DNA of 64,000 nucleotides from Bacillus luti (lineage in GTDB: Bacteria; Bacillota; Bacilli; Bacillales; Bacillaceae_G), in the NCBI RefSeq assembly GCF_001884105.1, contig NZ_MACI01000078.1, positions 1-64,000 on the forward strand, given 5' to 3'. The position numbers and the translations under genes are program-made. Positions 16,461 through 24,890 of the stretch are shown piece after piece; position 1 is the stretch's first letter; each line of letters begins with the position of its first letter. The notes under the pieces were generated by a model. The model saw only the letters and a program-made list of their open reading frames with translations. It did not search any database and was not told the origin of the DNA.

Positions 16461-16851
16461 CAGACTTTGGCTCACTATTTTATTTTCTATTGGCGTTTGG
16501 TTTTTTGCCTCAGCATTCTTCATTATTTTCGGTTCTTCCGTTTTATTAGAATACACTTCAAATAGATTTTTTCTACAAATGACGTTTCTTGAATTAGGAA
16601 CGGCTATAGCTTTATATTTTGTAATGTGGTTATACCAAAAACTAGATACTACGAAATATGCAGTTATTAAGTTAGGTATATGTGGTACAGCAATCGGTTT
16701 GATTTTAGATTCTTACATCTTATATAATTCTTCTAGTATATTCTCACAATACTCCTCACAGCAAATCATATCATTTACCATTTGGATGGTTATTGCGTAT
16801 GCTCTATATTTAATAATTCCTTTCGTCATGGAACGAAAAAGACTGTTATAA
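16453..16851 (+). CDS. Membrane protein of unknown function, coupled to TetR regulator
   Basis: A 132-aa protein with four predicted membrane helices (near 5-30, 40-58, 68-92 and 102-124) and a basic end (MERKRLL). GGGAGG at 16439-16444 fits the GTG at 16453; an ATG at 16447 is too close to it. It overlaps the tetR gene by 8 bases. No family recognised. With a TetR partner it could be a small exporter or an envelope stress protein; that is inference. Confidence 0.7.
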   Translation: MNNRLWLTILFSIGVWFFASAFFIIFGSSVLLEYTSNRFFLQMTFLELGTAIALYFVMWLYQKLDTTKYAVIKLGICGTAIGLILDSYILYNSSSIFSQYSSQQIISFTIWMVIAYALYLIIPFVMERKRLL

Positions 16852-16880
16852 AGAGGTCTTTTATCCTCTTTATAACAGTC
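16841..16880. terminator. Bidirectional terminator covering both convergent stop codons
   Basis: The 16-base arms 16841-16856 and 16865-16880 are perfect complements around an 8-base loop. The left arm contains the TAA of the plus-strand gene, and the right arm reaches into the stop of the minus-strand gene (16879-16881). Confidence 0.8.
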
Positions 16881-17238
16881 ACATCCCCGAAAGAACTAAC
16901 AACAATAACCCAAATAAAAAACTAATAAAGGAAAGAAAACCGATACATATGGAGAACACACGATTGTTTCTCCATTCGCGCCAGAAAGTGATAAAACCTA
17001 AAATGCAAAGGAAAAACCAAATAGGCAGGAATAGAAACTCGCTAACTTTCTCAGGGAGTAACGTATAAAAAGATGTTAAATATAAGATCCAATTTGCAAA
17101 AAATAAAATGGAAATGATAATAGATTGTAAGTAGGGACGTTTTGAAAACTCCCCCTTTTTTACGGTTACAAAAATGATAGTTAGCGCTGAGAAAAAGGCA
17201 ATGAATATGAAAATAAGTAAGAGTAATGTAAGCGTCAT
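16879..17238 (-). CDS. Small membrane protein of unknown function, 119 aa
   Basis: Four predicted membrane helices (about 2-24, 37-58, 67-84 and 92-116) with short loops. AAGGAG precedes the ATG. No family recognised. It lies just downstream of the dienelactone hydrolase-like gene on the same strand (11-base gap), so the two are probably co-transcribed. Confidence 0.65.
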   Translation of the reverse strand: MTLTLLLLIFIFIAFFSALTIIFVTVKKGEFSKRPYLQSIIISILFFANWILYLTSFYTLLPEKVSEFLFLPIWFFLCILGFITFWREWRNNRVFSICIGFLSFISFLFGLLLLVLSGM

Positions 17239-17249
17239 TTAACTCTCCT

Positions 17250-17843
17250 TTATAAGAGTGTTTTTACAAGAAACGAATCTATTAAATTGTATGCTTGTTT
17301 TGTAGAGTGCACGTTATATTTTTCAGTATACGGATTTAGAAAACCATGTTCACCGTGTAGTTGTTGTATTTCTAATAAAGGATTCTTTTGTTGCTGCAAT
17401 GTTTGAATGAAAGAGGATACTGAAAAACTAGCTTCTTTTTCAGGGAATATAAGTAAGGTAGCGCATGTAGGCTTCATGTGAATATAGTCGCGTATACGAG
17501 AGCCGTAACATCCGATAATAAAATCTATTTTCGGATTGTTACTACATAGCCATGAGATGGTAGCTCCAACGCTAAAGCCGATAAGTCCAATATGTGTATA
17601 ATTACTTGAAAGAGTATGGATGAATTCTTCAATTTGGTGTTTCCCATCATCAAATCCAATATGATTTACAAAATGTTCATATGCTTTTTCCTCATCACGA
17701 TAATGAAATGCGTGTTGTGATTGTAGAAGATTAGGACAGAATACATCTATTTGAGATGAAGTGAAGTGGTGGGTAACGTGATGCATATGGTCGTTCACAC
17801 CATATATTTCATGAACAATAACAAGAGCTAATTTTTTTTTCAT
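17250..17843 (-). CDS. Dienelactone hydrolase-family alpha/beta hydrolase
   Basis: A 197-aa alpha/beta hydrolase. The start LALVIVHEIYGVNDHMHHVT is the DLH pattern. The nucleophile elbow GFSVGA (about residue 92) carries serine, where classic dienelactone hydrolase has cysteine. The catalytic histidine is probably in GEHGFLNPY near the C-terminus. Substrate unknown. It lies 2 bases from the preceding ABM-domain gene, indicating one operon. Confidence 0.8.
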   Translation of the reverse strand: MKKKLALVIVHEIYGVNDHMHHVTHHFTSSQIDVFCPNLLQSQHAFHYRDEEKAYEHFVNHIGFDDGKHQIEEFIHTLSSNYTHIGLIGFSVGATISWLCSNNPKIDFIIGCYGSRIRDYIHMKPTCATLLIFPEKEASFSVSSFIQTLQQQKNPLLEIQQLHGEHGFLNPYTEKYNVHSTKQAYNLIDSFLVKTLL

Positions 17844-17845
17844 AG

Positions 17846-18181
17846 TTATAATGTACCTCTATGAAATTTAAATTCTTTCTCAACAAGGCAGATGCGCAGG
17901 TGGAAGTTTTCATACCATTGCTCACGGCCTCTTTTTTTCGCTTCTTTATGTAAGGCATTCTGTTTCCAATTTTCAATTGCCTCAAGTGATTCCCAATAAG
18001 AAATTGTGATTCCCAGCCCTGAATGATCTCGTGCGCTTTCTACCCCTAAAAATCCAGGTTGCTGCTTTGCAAGTTCCTCCATTTTGTCTGCAACGGTACT
18101 ATAATTTGTTGTATTATTTGATAAATTAGAAGTGAATATAACTGCATAATAAGGCTTCTTTTTTTGTGAAGTATTCTCCAT
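17846..18181 (-). CDS. Antibiotic biosynthesis monooxygenase (ABM)-domain protein
   Basis: A 111-aa protein with the dimeric alpha-beta barrel ABM pattern: YAVIFTSNLSNNT, a helix to EELAKQQPGFLGVESARDHS, then ITISYWESLEAIENWKQNAL and HKEAKKRGREQWYENFHLRI. Related Bacillus proteins (YqjZ type) have this layout. Such proteins act as small oxygenases or heme-binding proteins; no specific reaction can be assigned. Confidence 0.8.
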   Translation of the reverse strand: MENTSQKKKPYYAVIFTSNLSNNTTNYSTVADKMEELAKQQPGFLGVESARDHSGLGITISYWESLEAIENWKQNALHKEAKKRGREQWYENFHLRICLVEKEFKFHRGTL

Positions 18182-18273
18182 TCAAATGTCCCCTTTAAAA
18201 TCATTTTATAGTTTGAATTTTAGCACGAAATAAAAAGAAAAGAAGCACGAGGCTTCTTTATAGAAAAAAGAAA

Positions 18274-18303
18274 AATGCCACTTCAAAAAATTGAAGTGGC
18301 ATT
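18274..18303 (-). terminator. Terminator of sspH
   Basis: AATGCCACTTCAA and TTGAAGTGGCATT form a perfect 13-base stem around AAAA, followed on the minus strand by T-rich sequence. A second smaller hairpin (GAAGC with GCTTC, near 18241-18256) follows. Confidence 0.8.
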
Positions 18304-18305
18304 GC

Positions 18306-18485
18306 TTATATTTCCTCTAAGCTATTAACTGGAACTGTTAATTCGCGTCCTGGGTTTTTAACTTCATATATGCGGGCGGTTTCGCTGCTTTCGTCGACGT
18401 GTTGAATCATAACAGGCATACCTTGAAAACTGACATTGGCATGTTCCGCTGATACAGAAAGCTCTTTTGCACGTTCTATATTCAT
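18306..18485 (-). CDS. sspH: H-type small acid-soluble spore protein
   Basis: A 59-aa protein beginning MNIERAKELSVSAEHANVSF and containing QGMPVMIQHVDESSETARIY, which is the SspH family sequence. SspH is a minor spore-core protein made in the forespore under sigma-G. GGGAGGAATATAA precedes the ATG. No confident sigma-G promoter could be drawn by eye. It is a single-gene unit with its own terminator. Confidence 0.92.
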   Translation of the reverse strand: MNIERAKELSVSAEHANVSFQGMPVMIQHVDESSETARIYEVKNPGRELTVPVNSLEEI

Positions 18486-18551
18486 TTATATTCCTCCCAT
18501 CATTATTATCTTTGCTAAAAAGGAGGGATAATATACCATTTCGAGACATTC

Positions 18552-19766
18552 TTAAAGTTTTTGTATTATTTGTAATGTTTCTTTAATGAATGAAGAGAAA
18601 ATAGAAGTTGGATAGGACTCTATGATTTGATTTGCCTTTGTTACTTCTTCAAGAGCCCTTTTTTTATCATTAAGTTTTACATAACAAAGGGCACGATATG
18701 CACCTGCTGTTATAAGCCACGATTGATCAAGTGGATGCGTCATATAATCAGGAATGTTAGCGCGTTGTAAAGTTTTTAGGGCTTCCTCATATTTTTTTAA
18801 TCCGTACAAAGATTTTCCTTTTTCAAGATAATACAGACCATCTTCTAGAAAAATTGGCTCATCTTTTAGCTTTTCTCGAAATTGTTCTATATGTTTTAAT
18901 GCGATTGTATATTCATTAGTAATTGTGTTGTAGTAATATGCTTTTAATATATCTATAGTTGCAATCGATAAAGTGTTTTCAGTAAAAATAGCGAATTGCT
19001 CAGATTTCTTTATGTAGTGTAAATATTGTTCTTTATCAGCCATGATGACTTTTTGATAAGATAATATGCGGTAAAATTCATCTGTTTTATAATACACTTG
19101 ATGTTTTTTTGAAAACGAGAGTGCTTCTAAGATGATTTTTTCACATTCTTCATAATCGCCACATGCAAGTAAAATGATGGCCTCTTTTAAACATAATTGA
19201 ATGTGTATAATAAGATCCATTTCTAAATGTTTCGCTTCATAATCATCTCGAATGCTAGCAATTAGCTGTAAACATTCCTCATACTTTTTACGTGAGAATA
19301 GCGCGTATGAAAAGGTTAATTTTGTTTCCGTACTGTCACGATATAAAGTATATTTTTCAAAAATAGAAACAGCTTTTTCTACGTAAGATTCAATGTTGTA
19401 ATCTTTCATAATCGCCGCAGCGGATACAAATTGTTTATATAAACGAGCTGTATTTAAAGTAAGGGGCATCTCTTTTTGAACGATAGGCAGTAAAGTCTCA
19501 TATACTTCATCGCATTTATTTGCCTTAATTAGTTTCTCCGTTTGTTGAATGAGTTCTACAATTTCATCATCATCATCTTCTAATAAAAAACTCGTTTCGC
19601 ATTCAAGTTTATCAGCGATATATTGTAATGTTTTCATGGAAGGTGTAGCTTTTCCATTTTCAATTTGACTTAGCATACTTTTTGTCAGTTCTGAACCTGC
19701 TAGTTCTGTTTGTGTAAGTTTTTTTTCTTTCCGTAATGCTTTAATTTTTTCTCCGAGAGTTGCCAT
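18552..19766 (-). CDS. XRE-family regulator with TPR domain
   Basis: A 404-aa protein. An N-terminal HTH (about 4-62) reads LGEKIKALRKEKKLTQTELA, then SELTKSMLSQIENGKATPSM. Helical TPR-like repeats follow to the C-terminus (YLEKGKSLYGLKKYEEALKT is a clear unit). This layout occurs in Rgg/PlcR/Rap-like peptide-sensing regulators, but no partner peptide gene was seen. Two adjacent ATGs (19769, 19766) are possible. It is divergent from an MFS exporter, with two matching operators between them, so it probably controls both genes. Confidence 0.85.
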   Translation of the reverse strand: MATLGEKIKALRKEKKLTQTELAGSELTKSMLSQIENGKATPSMKTLQYIADKLECETSFLLEDDDDEIVELIQQTEKLIKANKCDEVYETLLPIVQKEMPLTLNTARLYKQFVSAAAIMKDYNIESYVEKAVSIFEKYTLYRDSTETKLTFSYALFSRKKYEECLQLIASIRDDYEAKHLEMDLIIHIQLCLKEAIILLACGDYEECEKIILEALSFSKKHQVYYKTDEFYRILSYQKVIMADKEQYLHYIKKSEQFAIFTENTLSIATIDILKAYYYNTITNEYTIALKHIEQFREKLKDEPIFLEDGLYYLEKGKSLYGLKKYEEALKTLQRANIPDYMTHPLDQSWLITAGAYRALCYVKLNDKKRALEEVTKANQIIESYPTSIFSSFIKETLQIIQKL

Positions 19767-19788
19767 CATATGCTCCTTTATAGTTAAA

Positions 19789-19809
19789 AAGTTAAATACA
19801 ATTAAACTT
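19789..19809. promoter_or_regulatory. Operator copy 1 between the XRE-TPR and MFS genes
   Basis: A 21-base dyad with outer arms AAGTT and AACTT and a core with ACAATT. It agrees with copy 2 (19844-19864) at 18 of 21 positions. It lies just upstream of the regulator's start. Confidence 0.6.
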
Positions 19810-19837
19810 TTTGTTGTAAAAATTGGAAGGCTGAATA

Positions 19838-19864
19838 TATAATAAGTTTAACACAATTTAACTT
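19838..19864 (+). promoter_or_regulatory. MFS promoter -10 and operator copy 2
   Basis: TATAAT at 19838-19843 (with TTGTAA 18 bases upstream) abuts the second 21-base dyad at 19844-19864, same AAGTT/AACTT arms and ACAATT core. Binding there would block the MFS promoter at its start site. Confidence 0.6.
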
Positions 19865-19883
19865 TTAAGGGGAGAATGTCATT

Positions 19884-21152
19884 ATGGGGGATGTAAGTAT
19901 AGGTCAAAATGATTCGAAAATGAAGATTGCAACGAGAAATATTATTTTAATGATGATCGGAAAAATGACGTCTTTGTTAGGGGCGGGTATTTATACGTTT
20001 GCAATGGGATTATACGTATTAAAGACGACTGGCTCAGGGATGGGGTTTGCTACTACGCTCATTTGCGGTTCACTTCCAAGGATGATTTGTGGTCCAATTG
20101 CTGGTGCTGTAGCTGACCGCGTCAATCGAAGATGGCTTGTCATTGGCACAGATTTATTAAGTAGTTTAACGATGCTTATTATGTTTATTCTTGCGACTAC
20201 TTTTGGGCCGTCACTTCTGTTTATTTATGTTTCAGCAGCATTATTATCAATTTGTGCAAGTTTTTATTCTGTAGCATTAACTTCGTCTATTCCTAATTTA
20301 GTAGATGAGGGGCGTATTCAAAAAGCAAGTGCATTAAACCAAACAGCAGCATCTTTATCGAATATTTTAGCACCAATTATTGGCGGCGTTGTATTTGGTT
20401 TCTTTTCAATTAAGTCGTTTTTCCTGCTGAATAGCATTACATTTTTTTTAGCAGGAGTTATACAATTGTTTATCGTATTTGATCTATATAAAAAAGAAAT
20501 GGCTGAAAGTAAAGAACATTTTTTGACGAGTATAAAAGAAGGTTTTTCATATATAAAACGACAGCATGAAATATATGGTTTAATGAAAATTGCATTATGG
20601 GTAAACTTTTTTGCGAGTGCACTTTTCGTTTCACTTCCATATATTATTATTCAAAATTTGCATTTATCCTCGAAGCAACTCGGTGTTGTAGAGGGAATGT
20701 TAGCAGTCGGGATGCTAATTGGTGCAATTGTTTTATCAGTACGTAAAGAAGTGAATAATCCGTTTCGCTCTGTTTATATTGGGCTGTTTTTATTTGCGGG
20801 TTTGAGTATATGTACAGTCTTTCCATTGTTAGTTACCATTCCGAAAGTAGCAAGTTTTATTTACTATATCGTTTTTATGGTTTTAACTGGTATATCAATG
20901 ATGGTTGTAAATATCCCGATGCAAGTGCATATGCAAAAGACGACAGATCCAAACTATTTAGGGCGTGTATTTGGCCTACTTGAAACAATTGCTACTGCAA
21001 TCGCACCGCTTGGCATGATTGTATATGGATTATTATTAGATATATTGCCAACTAGCATTGTTATGATGACATTAGGCGGAGGCTTATTGTTAGTTGTATT
21101 AGTTGGAATAAAACAGCATATGGCGAAAAAACAAGTGGATGTGCCGGCCTAA
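19884..21152 (+). CDS. MFS transporter (drug/macrolide-exporter type)
   Basis: A 422-aa major facilitator with about 12 membrane helices. The MFS loop 2-3 motif is present as AGAVADRVNRRWLVIGTD (about 72-90). The overall form resembles MefA-like exporters. AAGGGGAG precedes the ATG. Divergent from the XRE-TPR regulator and likely under its control. The exported compound cannot be told from sequence. Confidence 0.87.
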   Translation: MGDVSIGQNDSKMKIATRNIILMMIGKMTSLLGAGIYTFAMGLYVLKTTGSGMGFATTLICGSLPRMICGPIAGAVADRVNRRWLVIGTDLLSSLTMLIMFILATTFGPSLLFIYVSAALLSICASFYSVALTSSIPNLVDEGRIQKASALNQTAASLSNILAPIIGGVVFGFFSIKSFFLLNSITFFLAGVIQLFIVFDLYKKEMAESKEHFLTSIKEGFSYIKRQHEIYGLMKIALWVNFFASALFVSLPYIIIQNLHLSSKQLGVVEGMLAVGMLIGAIVLSVRKEVNNPFRSVYIGLFLFAGLSICTVFPLLVTIPKVASFIYYIVFMVLTGISMMVVNIPMQVHMQKTTDPNYLGRVFGLLETIATAIAPLGMIVYGLLLDILPTSIVMMTLGGGLLLVVLVGIKQHMAKKQVDVPA

Positions 21153-21261
21153 AAGAAAATTTTAACAATATAAAAATGACTAAATTAGTATTTTAGTTTT
21201 TGAAACTCTTTTTCATGTATGTTACAGTAAAGTGAGCAGGCAAAGAAAAGGAGACAACATC

Positions 21262-21786
21262 ATGAAAAAAATAAGTTTTGTTATGCTTTTTCTGTTAGTC
21301 GTAATGACTGGATGTAGCAATTATGACACGTATATTGAAACAGGTATGCAATCATTGAAAAATAAAAAATATAGTGATGCAACAATGTGGTTTGAAAAAG
21401 CAGAAAAAGAGAAATCAGGAAATGAAGCGAAATCATATAAAGAAGTTGCCGAGATCATGGATCACGGAGCAACAGCATTAAGAGACGGTAAGTATTTAGA
21501 AGCGAAAGACATTGCAAATGAAGTGTTACAAAAGAAAAAAGACGATGCACTTGAAAAAGCTGTAACATCAAATGCCGAGGATATGCTTCAAAAAGCAAAA
21601 GATGTGGAAAAGAAAGTAAATGAAAGAGTGGCAAAAAGGAAAAAGGTAGAAGAAGCAGGAATCGATAAACTTATTAAAGCTGTAGATAGTATAGATGACG
21701 TGAAAGAAAAAGAGAAAAAAGTTTCAGAAGCATTAGATAAGGCTGAAGAGGCGCAAGCCAAAATTGAGGAAAAGAAAAATAAATAG
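21262..21786 (+). CDS. Lipoprotein with TPR-like N-half and coiled-coil C-half
   Basis: A 174-aa protein with a lipoprotein signal peptide ending VVMTGC (cysteine at about 18). A TPR-like pair (GMQSLKNKKYSDATMWFEKA and GATALRDGKYLEAKDIANEV) and a long lysine/glutamate-rich coiled coil follow to the end. The frame is open from 21232, but AAGGAG precedes the ATG at 21262 and that start gives the signal peptide. Probably membrane-anchored on the outer face; function unknown. Confidence 0.8.
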   Translation: MKKISFVMLFLLVVMTGCSNYDTYIETGMQSLKNKKYSDATMWFEKAEKEKSGNEAKSYKEVAEIMDHGATALRDGKYLEAKDIANEVLQKKKDDALEKAVTSNAEDMLQKAKDVEKKVNERVAKRKKVEEAGIDKLIKAVDSIDDVKEKEKKVSEALDKAEEAQAKIEEKKNK

Positions 21787-21797
21787 AGTTATAGTTT

Positions 21798-21828
21798 AAA
21801 AGGCTGTCGTGAATAACGACAGCCTTTT
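21798..21828. terminator. Bidirectional terminator between lipoprotein and LysR genes
   Basis: AAAAGGCTGTCGT and ACGACAGCCTTTT form a perfect 13-base stem around a 5-base loop. It reaches the stop codon of the minus-strand lysR gene. Confidence 0.85.
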
Positions 21829-22720
21829 AATTTTGGGATGCAAAAGAATTGATGCTCTGTAGTAAAAAAGAAATTATTTTAGAATTCCACCTGTCTTCAT
21901 GATGAATGGTGTAAATATTACGCTGAAATTCAAATTCTGGGATTGGTATATAGCATAGGTCATTTCGTTGTACTTCTTGTTCGATAGCAAGTTTAGAAAT
22001 AAAGGCAACACCATTACCATATTTTAAAATTTGTTTCATTGTTTCTAATGAATCTAATTCAATTTCAGATTGGAATGTAATGTTATGTGCTAACGTCCAT
22101 TGTGTAAGTAAGTCTCTCGTTGTAGATGGATTACGATGCAATAATATACGTTCCTTTTTGATATCTTGTAATGATACATTTTCCTTTTTTGAAAAATGAT
22201 GCTTTTTAGAAAAAGCGAGAACAAGTGTATCAGGTATTATTTTCGTTTGTTTTAAAAGTGGTTCATCAAACGGTGCCGCAGAAATTACCCCGAGATCAAT
22301 CTCATGATTTTGTAGCATTGTTCGAATTTCAGGAGCTGTTTTGACCAGTAGAGTTATTTTTATATTAGGAAATTCGCATTGGAATTGGTGAACAACTTCT
22401 GGCAAAAGATAAGTAGCTGGTACATAACTAGCGCCAATCGTTATAGCGCCTTTATTAAAATCTTTAAACTCTTGTGTGACGCGCCTAGCTTCCTTCATAA
22501 GTGCATCTATTTTACATGCATAATGATGCAATGCCTCGCCAGCCTCTGTTAAAAAATACCTTCCAGAACGTAATTCGAATAAAGATACACCGAGTTCCTC
22601 TTCTAAGCTTTTTATATGAAATGTAATAGTAGGTTGTTTAACGCCAAGTTTTTCTGCAACAATCGTAAGCTTTTTGTATTTCTTAATAAGCACTACAATT
22701 TCTAATTTTAAGAGATTCAT
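21827..22720 (-). CDS. LysR-family transcriptional regulator
   Basis: A 297-aa LysR regulator. The winged HTH is at about 1-60 (KKLTIVAEKLGVKQPTITFH), followed by the periplasmic-binding-like effector domain (GAITIGASYVPATYLLPEVV starts it at about 90). It is divergent from the ABC importer operon at 22883 with a dyad between, and so probably controls that operon. Confidence 0.9.
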   Translation of the reverse strand: MNLLKLEIVVLIKKYKKLTIVAEKLGVKQPTITFHIKSLEEELGVSLFELRSGRYFLTEAGEALHHYACKIDALMKEARRVTQEFKDFNKGAITIGASYVPATYLLPEVVHQFQCEFPNIKITLLVKTAPEIRTMLQNHEIDLGVISAAPFDEPLLKQTKIIPDTLVLAFSKKHHFSKKENVSLQDIKKERILLHRNPSTTRDLLTQWTLAHNITFQSEIELDSLETMKQILKYGNGVAFISKLAIEQEVQRNDLCYIPIPEFEFQRNIYTIHHEDRWNSKIISFLLQSINSFASQN

Positions 22721-22747
22721 TATGAGTTGCCGCCTTTTTTATTTTAA

Positions 22748-22766
22748 CTATAGAAAAAATCTATAG
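22748..22766. promoter_or_regulatory. Candidate LysR operator
   Basis: CTATAGA (22748-22754) and TCTATAG (22760-22766) are perfect arms around AAAAA. The site lies 28 bases upstream of the lysR start, and its size and place fit a LysR-type binding site. Confidence 0.55.
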
Positions 22767-22882
22767 AAATAAATAGTTTATTAGAACTTTTTTAATTTAA
22801 TCTTTACAGTACATTAACATTCAGTATAAATCTTCCAGATAGAATGAAAGCAGGTTAAGAATGAGGGGAAAGAGGTGAAACG

Positions 22883-23875
22883 ATGGATATTAAAATTAAT
22901 GGATTAGAAAAGACATTTGGAAAAACACAAGCGCTAAAGCCGTTGCAGATTGTAATGAAAAAAGGGGAATTCACCACACTTTTAGGACCTTCGGGATGTG
23001 GGAAAACGACTTTGCTCAGAATGATAGCAGGACTGGAAGAACCAGATAAAGGTGAAATATATTTTGGAGATAAGTGCATGTATTCTGGTGCAAAAAGAAT
23101 AAAAACATCTCCTCATGAACGTAATATCGGTATGGTATTTCAAGATTTTGCATTATGGCCACATATGACTGTTTTTGAAAATGTTGCATTTGGTTTAAGG
23201 GCTACAAAACAAACGAATCATTTACGGGAGAAGGTAGAAGATGCAATAAAGCGAGTCCGCTTGCAAGGGATGGAAAAAAGATATCCACATGAACTCTCTG
23301 GTGGACAGCAACAACGTGTCGCATTTGCTAGGGCAATTGTAACTACACCTCATTTTATTTTGTTCGATGAACCGCTAAGTGCACTTGATGCAATTTTGCG
23401 CGAAGAAATGAGATTAGAGCTTATGGATATTGTTCATTCCATCGGTTTAACGGCATTGTATGTAACACATGATCAAACAGAAGCTATGTCAATGTCAGAT
23501 CAAATTATTGTCATGAAACAAGGAGAAGTATTACAAAAAGGAACACCAGAAGACATTTATATGAAACCGTCTCATGAATTTGTTGCGAAGTTTGTTGGCA
23601 AGGCAAATTGGCTTGTAGAGGGTGAAAAAATGATTCGTCCTGAGCATGTGAGCTGGATAAAAAATGACGGGGGCGAAAGGTATACAGGTGAAATTCAGCA
23701 CGTTACATATGTAGGAGAGCGTTATGAAGTGAAGGTAAACATGGGACCATTAGGTGTATGGACAACTTATCACAATAGTAAGCTAAGCATCGGTAAAACG
23801 GTATCATTATATGTACCAAAAAATTGTATCTATCATATAGGGGGAGAATTGTATGAAGAAATTCAGTTCGCTTAA
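22883..23875 (+). CDS. ABC importer ATPase (2-aminoethylphosphonate/iron type)
   Basis: The 330-aa ATP-binding subunit. Walker A GPSGCGKTT is at about 37-45, Q-loop FQDFALWP, signature LSGGQQQRVAFARA at about 139, and Walker B FILFDEPLSALDA; the H-loop is YVTHDQTEA. A C-terminal TOBE-like domain follows. It looks like PotA/FbpC/PhnT-type ATPases. It overlaps the binding-protein gene by 23 bases. Substrate is either Fe(III) or 2-aminoethylphosphonate by family resemblance; the fused permease favours the latter. Confidence 0.88.
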   Translation: MDIKINGLEKTFGKTQALKPLQIVMKKGEFTTLLGPSGCGKTTLLRMIAGLEEPDKGEIYFGDKCMYSGAKRIKTSPHERNIGMVFQDFALWPHMTVFENVAFGLRATKQTNHLREKVEDAIKRVRLQGMEKRYPHELSGGQQQRVAFARAIVTTPHFILFDEPLSALDAILREEMRLELMDIVHSIGLTALYVTHDQTEAMSMSDQIIVMKQGEVLQKGTPEDIYMKPSHEFVAKFVGKANWLVEGEKMIRPEHVSWIKNDGGERYTGEIQHVTYVGERYEVKVNMGPLGVWTTYHNSKLSIGKTVSLYVPKNCIYHIGGELYEEIQFA

Positions 23876-24878
23876 ATCTTTATTTGTATGCACTTTACTA
23901 TTTTCGGCAGTAGTAACAGGATGTAGTTCGAAGACAGGTAGTGCAGATGCAAAAAGTAAAAATAAGAATGAAAAGAAAATTGTTGTTTATAGTGCAGGGC
24001 CAAAAGGATTAGCAGAAAACATTCAAAAGGATTTTGAAAAGAAAACGGGTATAAAAGTGGAAATGTTTCAAGGAACAACAGGTAAGATTTTAGCGAGGAT
24101 GGAAGCTGAAAAGAAAAATCCAGTCGTTGACGTTGTCGTACTTGCCTCATTACCGGCGATGGAGGGCTTAAAGAAAGATGGTCAAACGCTAGCTTATAAA
24201 GAGGCGAAACAAGCTGATAAGCTTCGCACAGAATGGTCGGATGATAAAGGACATTATTTCGGGTATAGTGCTTCAGCATTAGGAATTGTGTACAACACAA
24301 AAAATGTGAAGACAGCACCTGAAGATTGGAGCGATATAACAAAAGGAGAATGGAAGGGGAAAGTGAATCTTCCAGATCCAGCACTTTCAGGTTCAGCTTT
24401 AGACTTTGTAACAGGGTACGTGAAAAAGAATGGACAAGATGGATGGAATTTATTTGAACAGCTTAAGAAAAATGAAGTTACAGTAGCAGGGGCGAATCAA
24501 GAAGCGTTAGACCCAGTAGTAACAGGTGCAAAAGATATGGTCATTGCGGGTGTTGATTATATGACGTACAGTGCAAAAGCAAAGGGTGAACCAGTTGATA
24601 TCGTATATCCAAAAAGCGGAACTGTTATTAGCCCACGCGCAGCAGGCATTATGAAAGATAGTAAAAATGTAGAAGGTGCAAAAGAGTTTATTGATTATTT
24701 ATTATCAGATGATGTACAAAAACAAATTTCTAAAGCATATTTATTGCCTGGTAGAACAGATATAAAAGCTGAAAATAGACCAAATGTAGAAGAAATTCCA
24801 GTATTAAATGTTGATTGGAAAACAGTTGAGAAAGAACAAGATGAAATAGGAAAACAATTTAAAAAAGTATTTCAATAA
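23853..24878 (+). CDS. ABC importer substrate-binding lipoprotein
   Basis: A 341-aa binding protein with lipobox VVTGC (cysteine at about 24). The domain starts KKIVVYSAGPKGLAENIQKD and has the FbpA/PhnS-type fold marks (GILARMEAE-like, ALGIVYNTKNV, PRAAGIMKDSKNVEGAKEFI). It captures the solute outside the membrane for the ATPase/permease pair on either side. Family members bind Fe(III) or 2-aminoethylphosphonate. Confidence 0.87.
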   Translation: MKKFSSLKSLFVCTLLFSAVVTGCSSKTGSADAKSKNKNEKKIVVYSAGPKGLAENIQKDFEKKTGIKVEMFQGTTGKILARMEAEKKNPVVDVVVLASLPAMEGLKKDGQTLAYKEAKQADKLRTEWSDDKGHYFGYSASALGIVYNTKNVKTAPEDWSDITKGEWKGKVNLPDPALSGSALDFVTGYVKKNGQDGWNLFEQLKKNEVTVAGANQEALDPVVTGAKDMVIAGVDYMTYSAKAKGEPVDIVYPKSGTVISPRAAGIMKDSKNVEGAKEFIDYLLSDDVQKQISKAYLLPGRTDIKAENRPNVEEIPVLNVDWKTVEKEQDEIGKQFKKVFQ

Positions 24879-24890
24879 GATGGTGATTAC

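Noticed and set aside
23872-24384. A 170-codon minus-strand open frame
   Set aside because: Lies wholly inside the binding-protein gene; composition is that of an antisense shadow.
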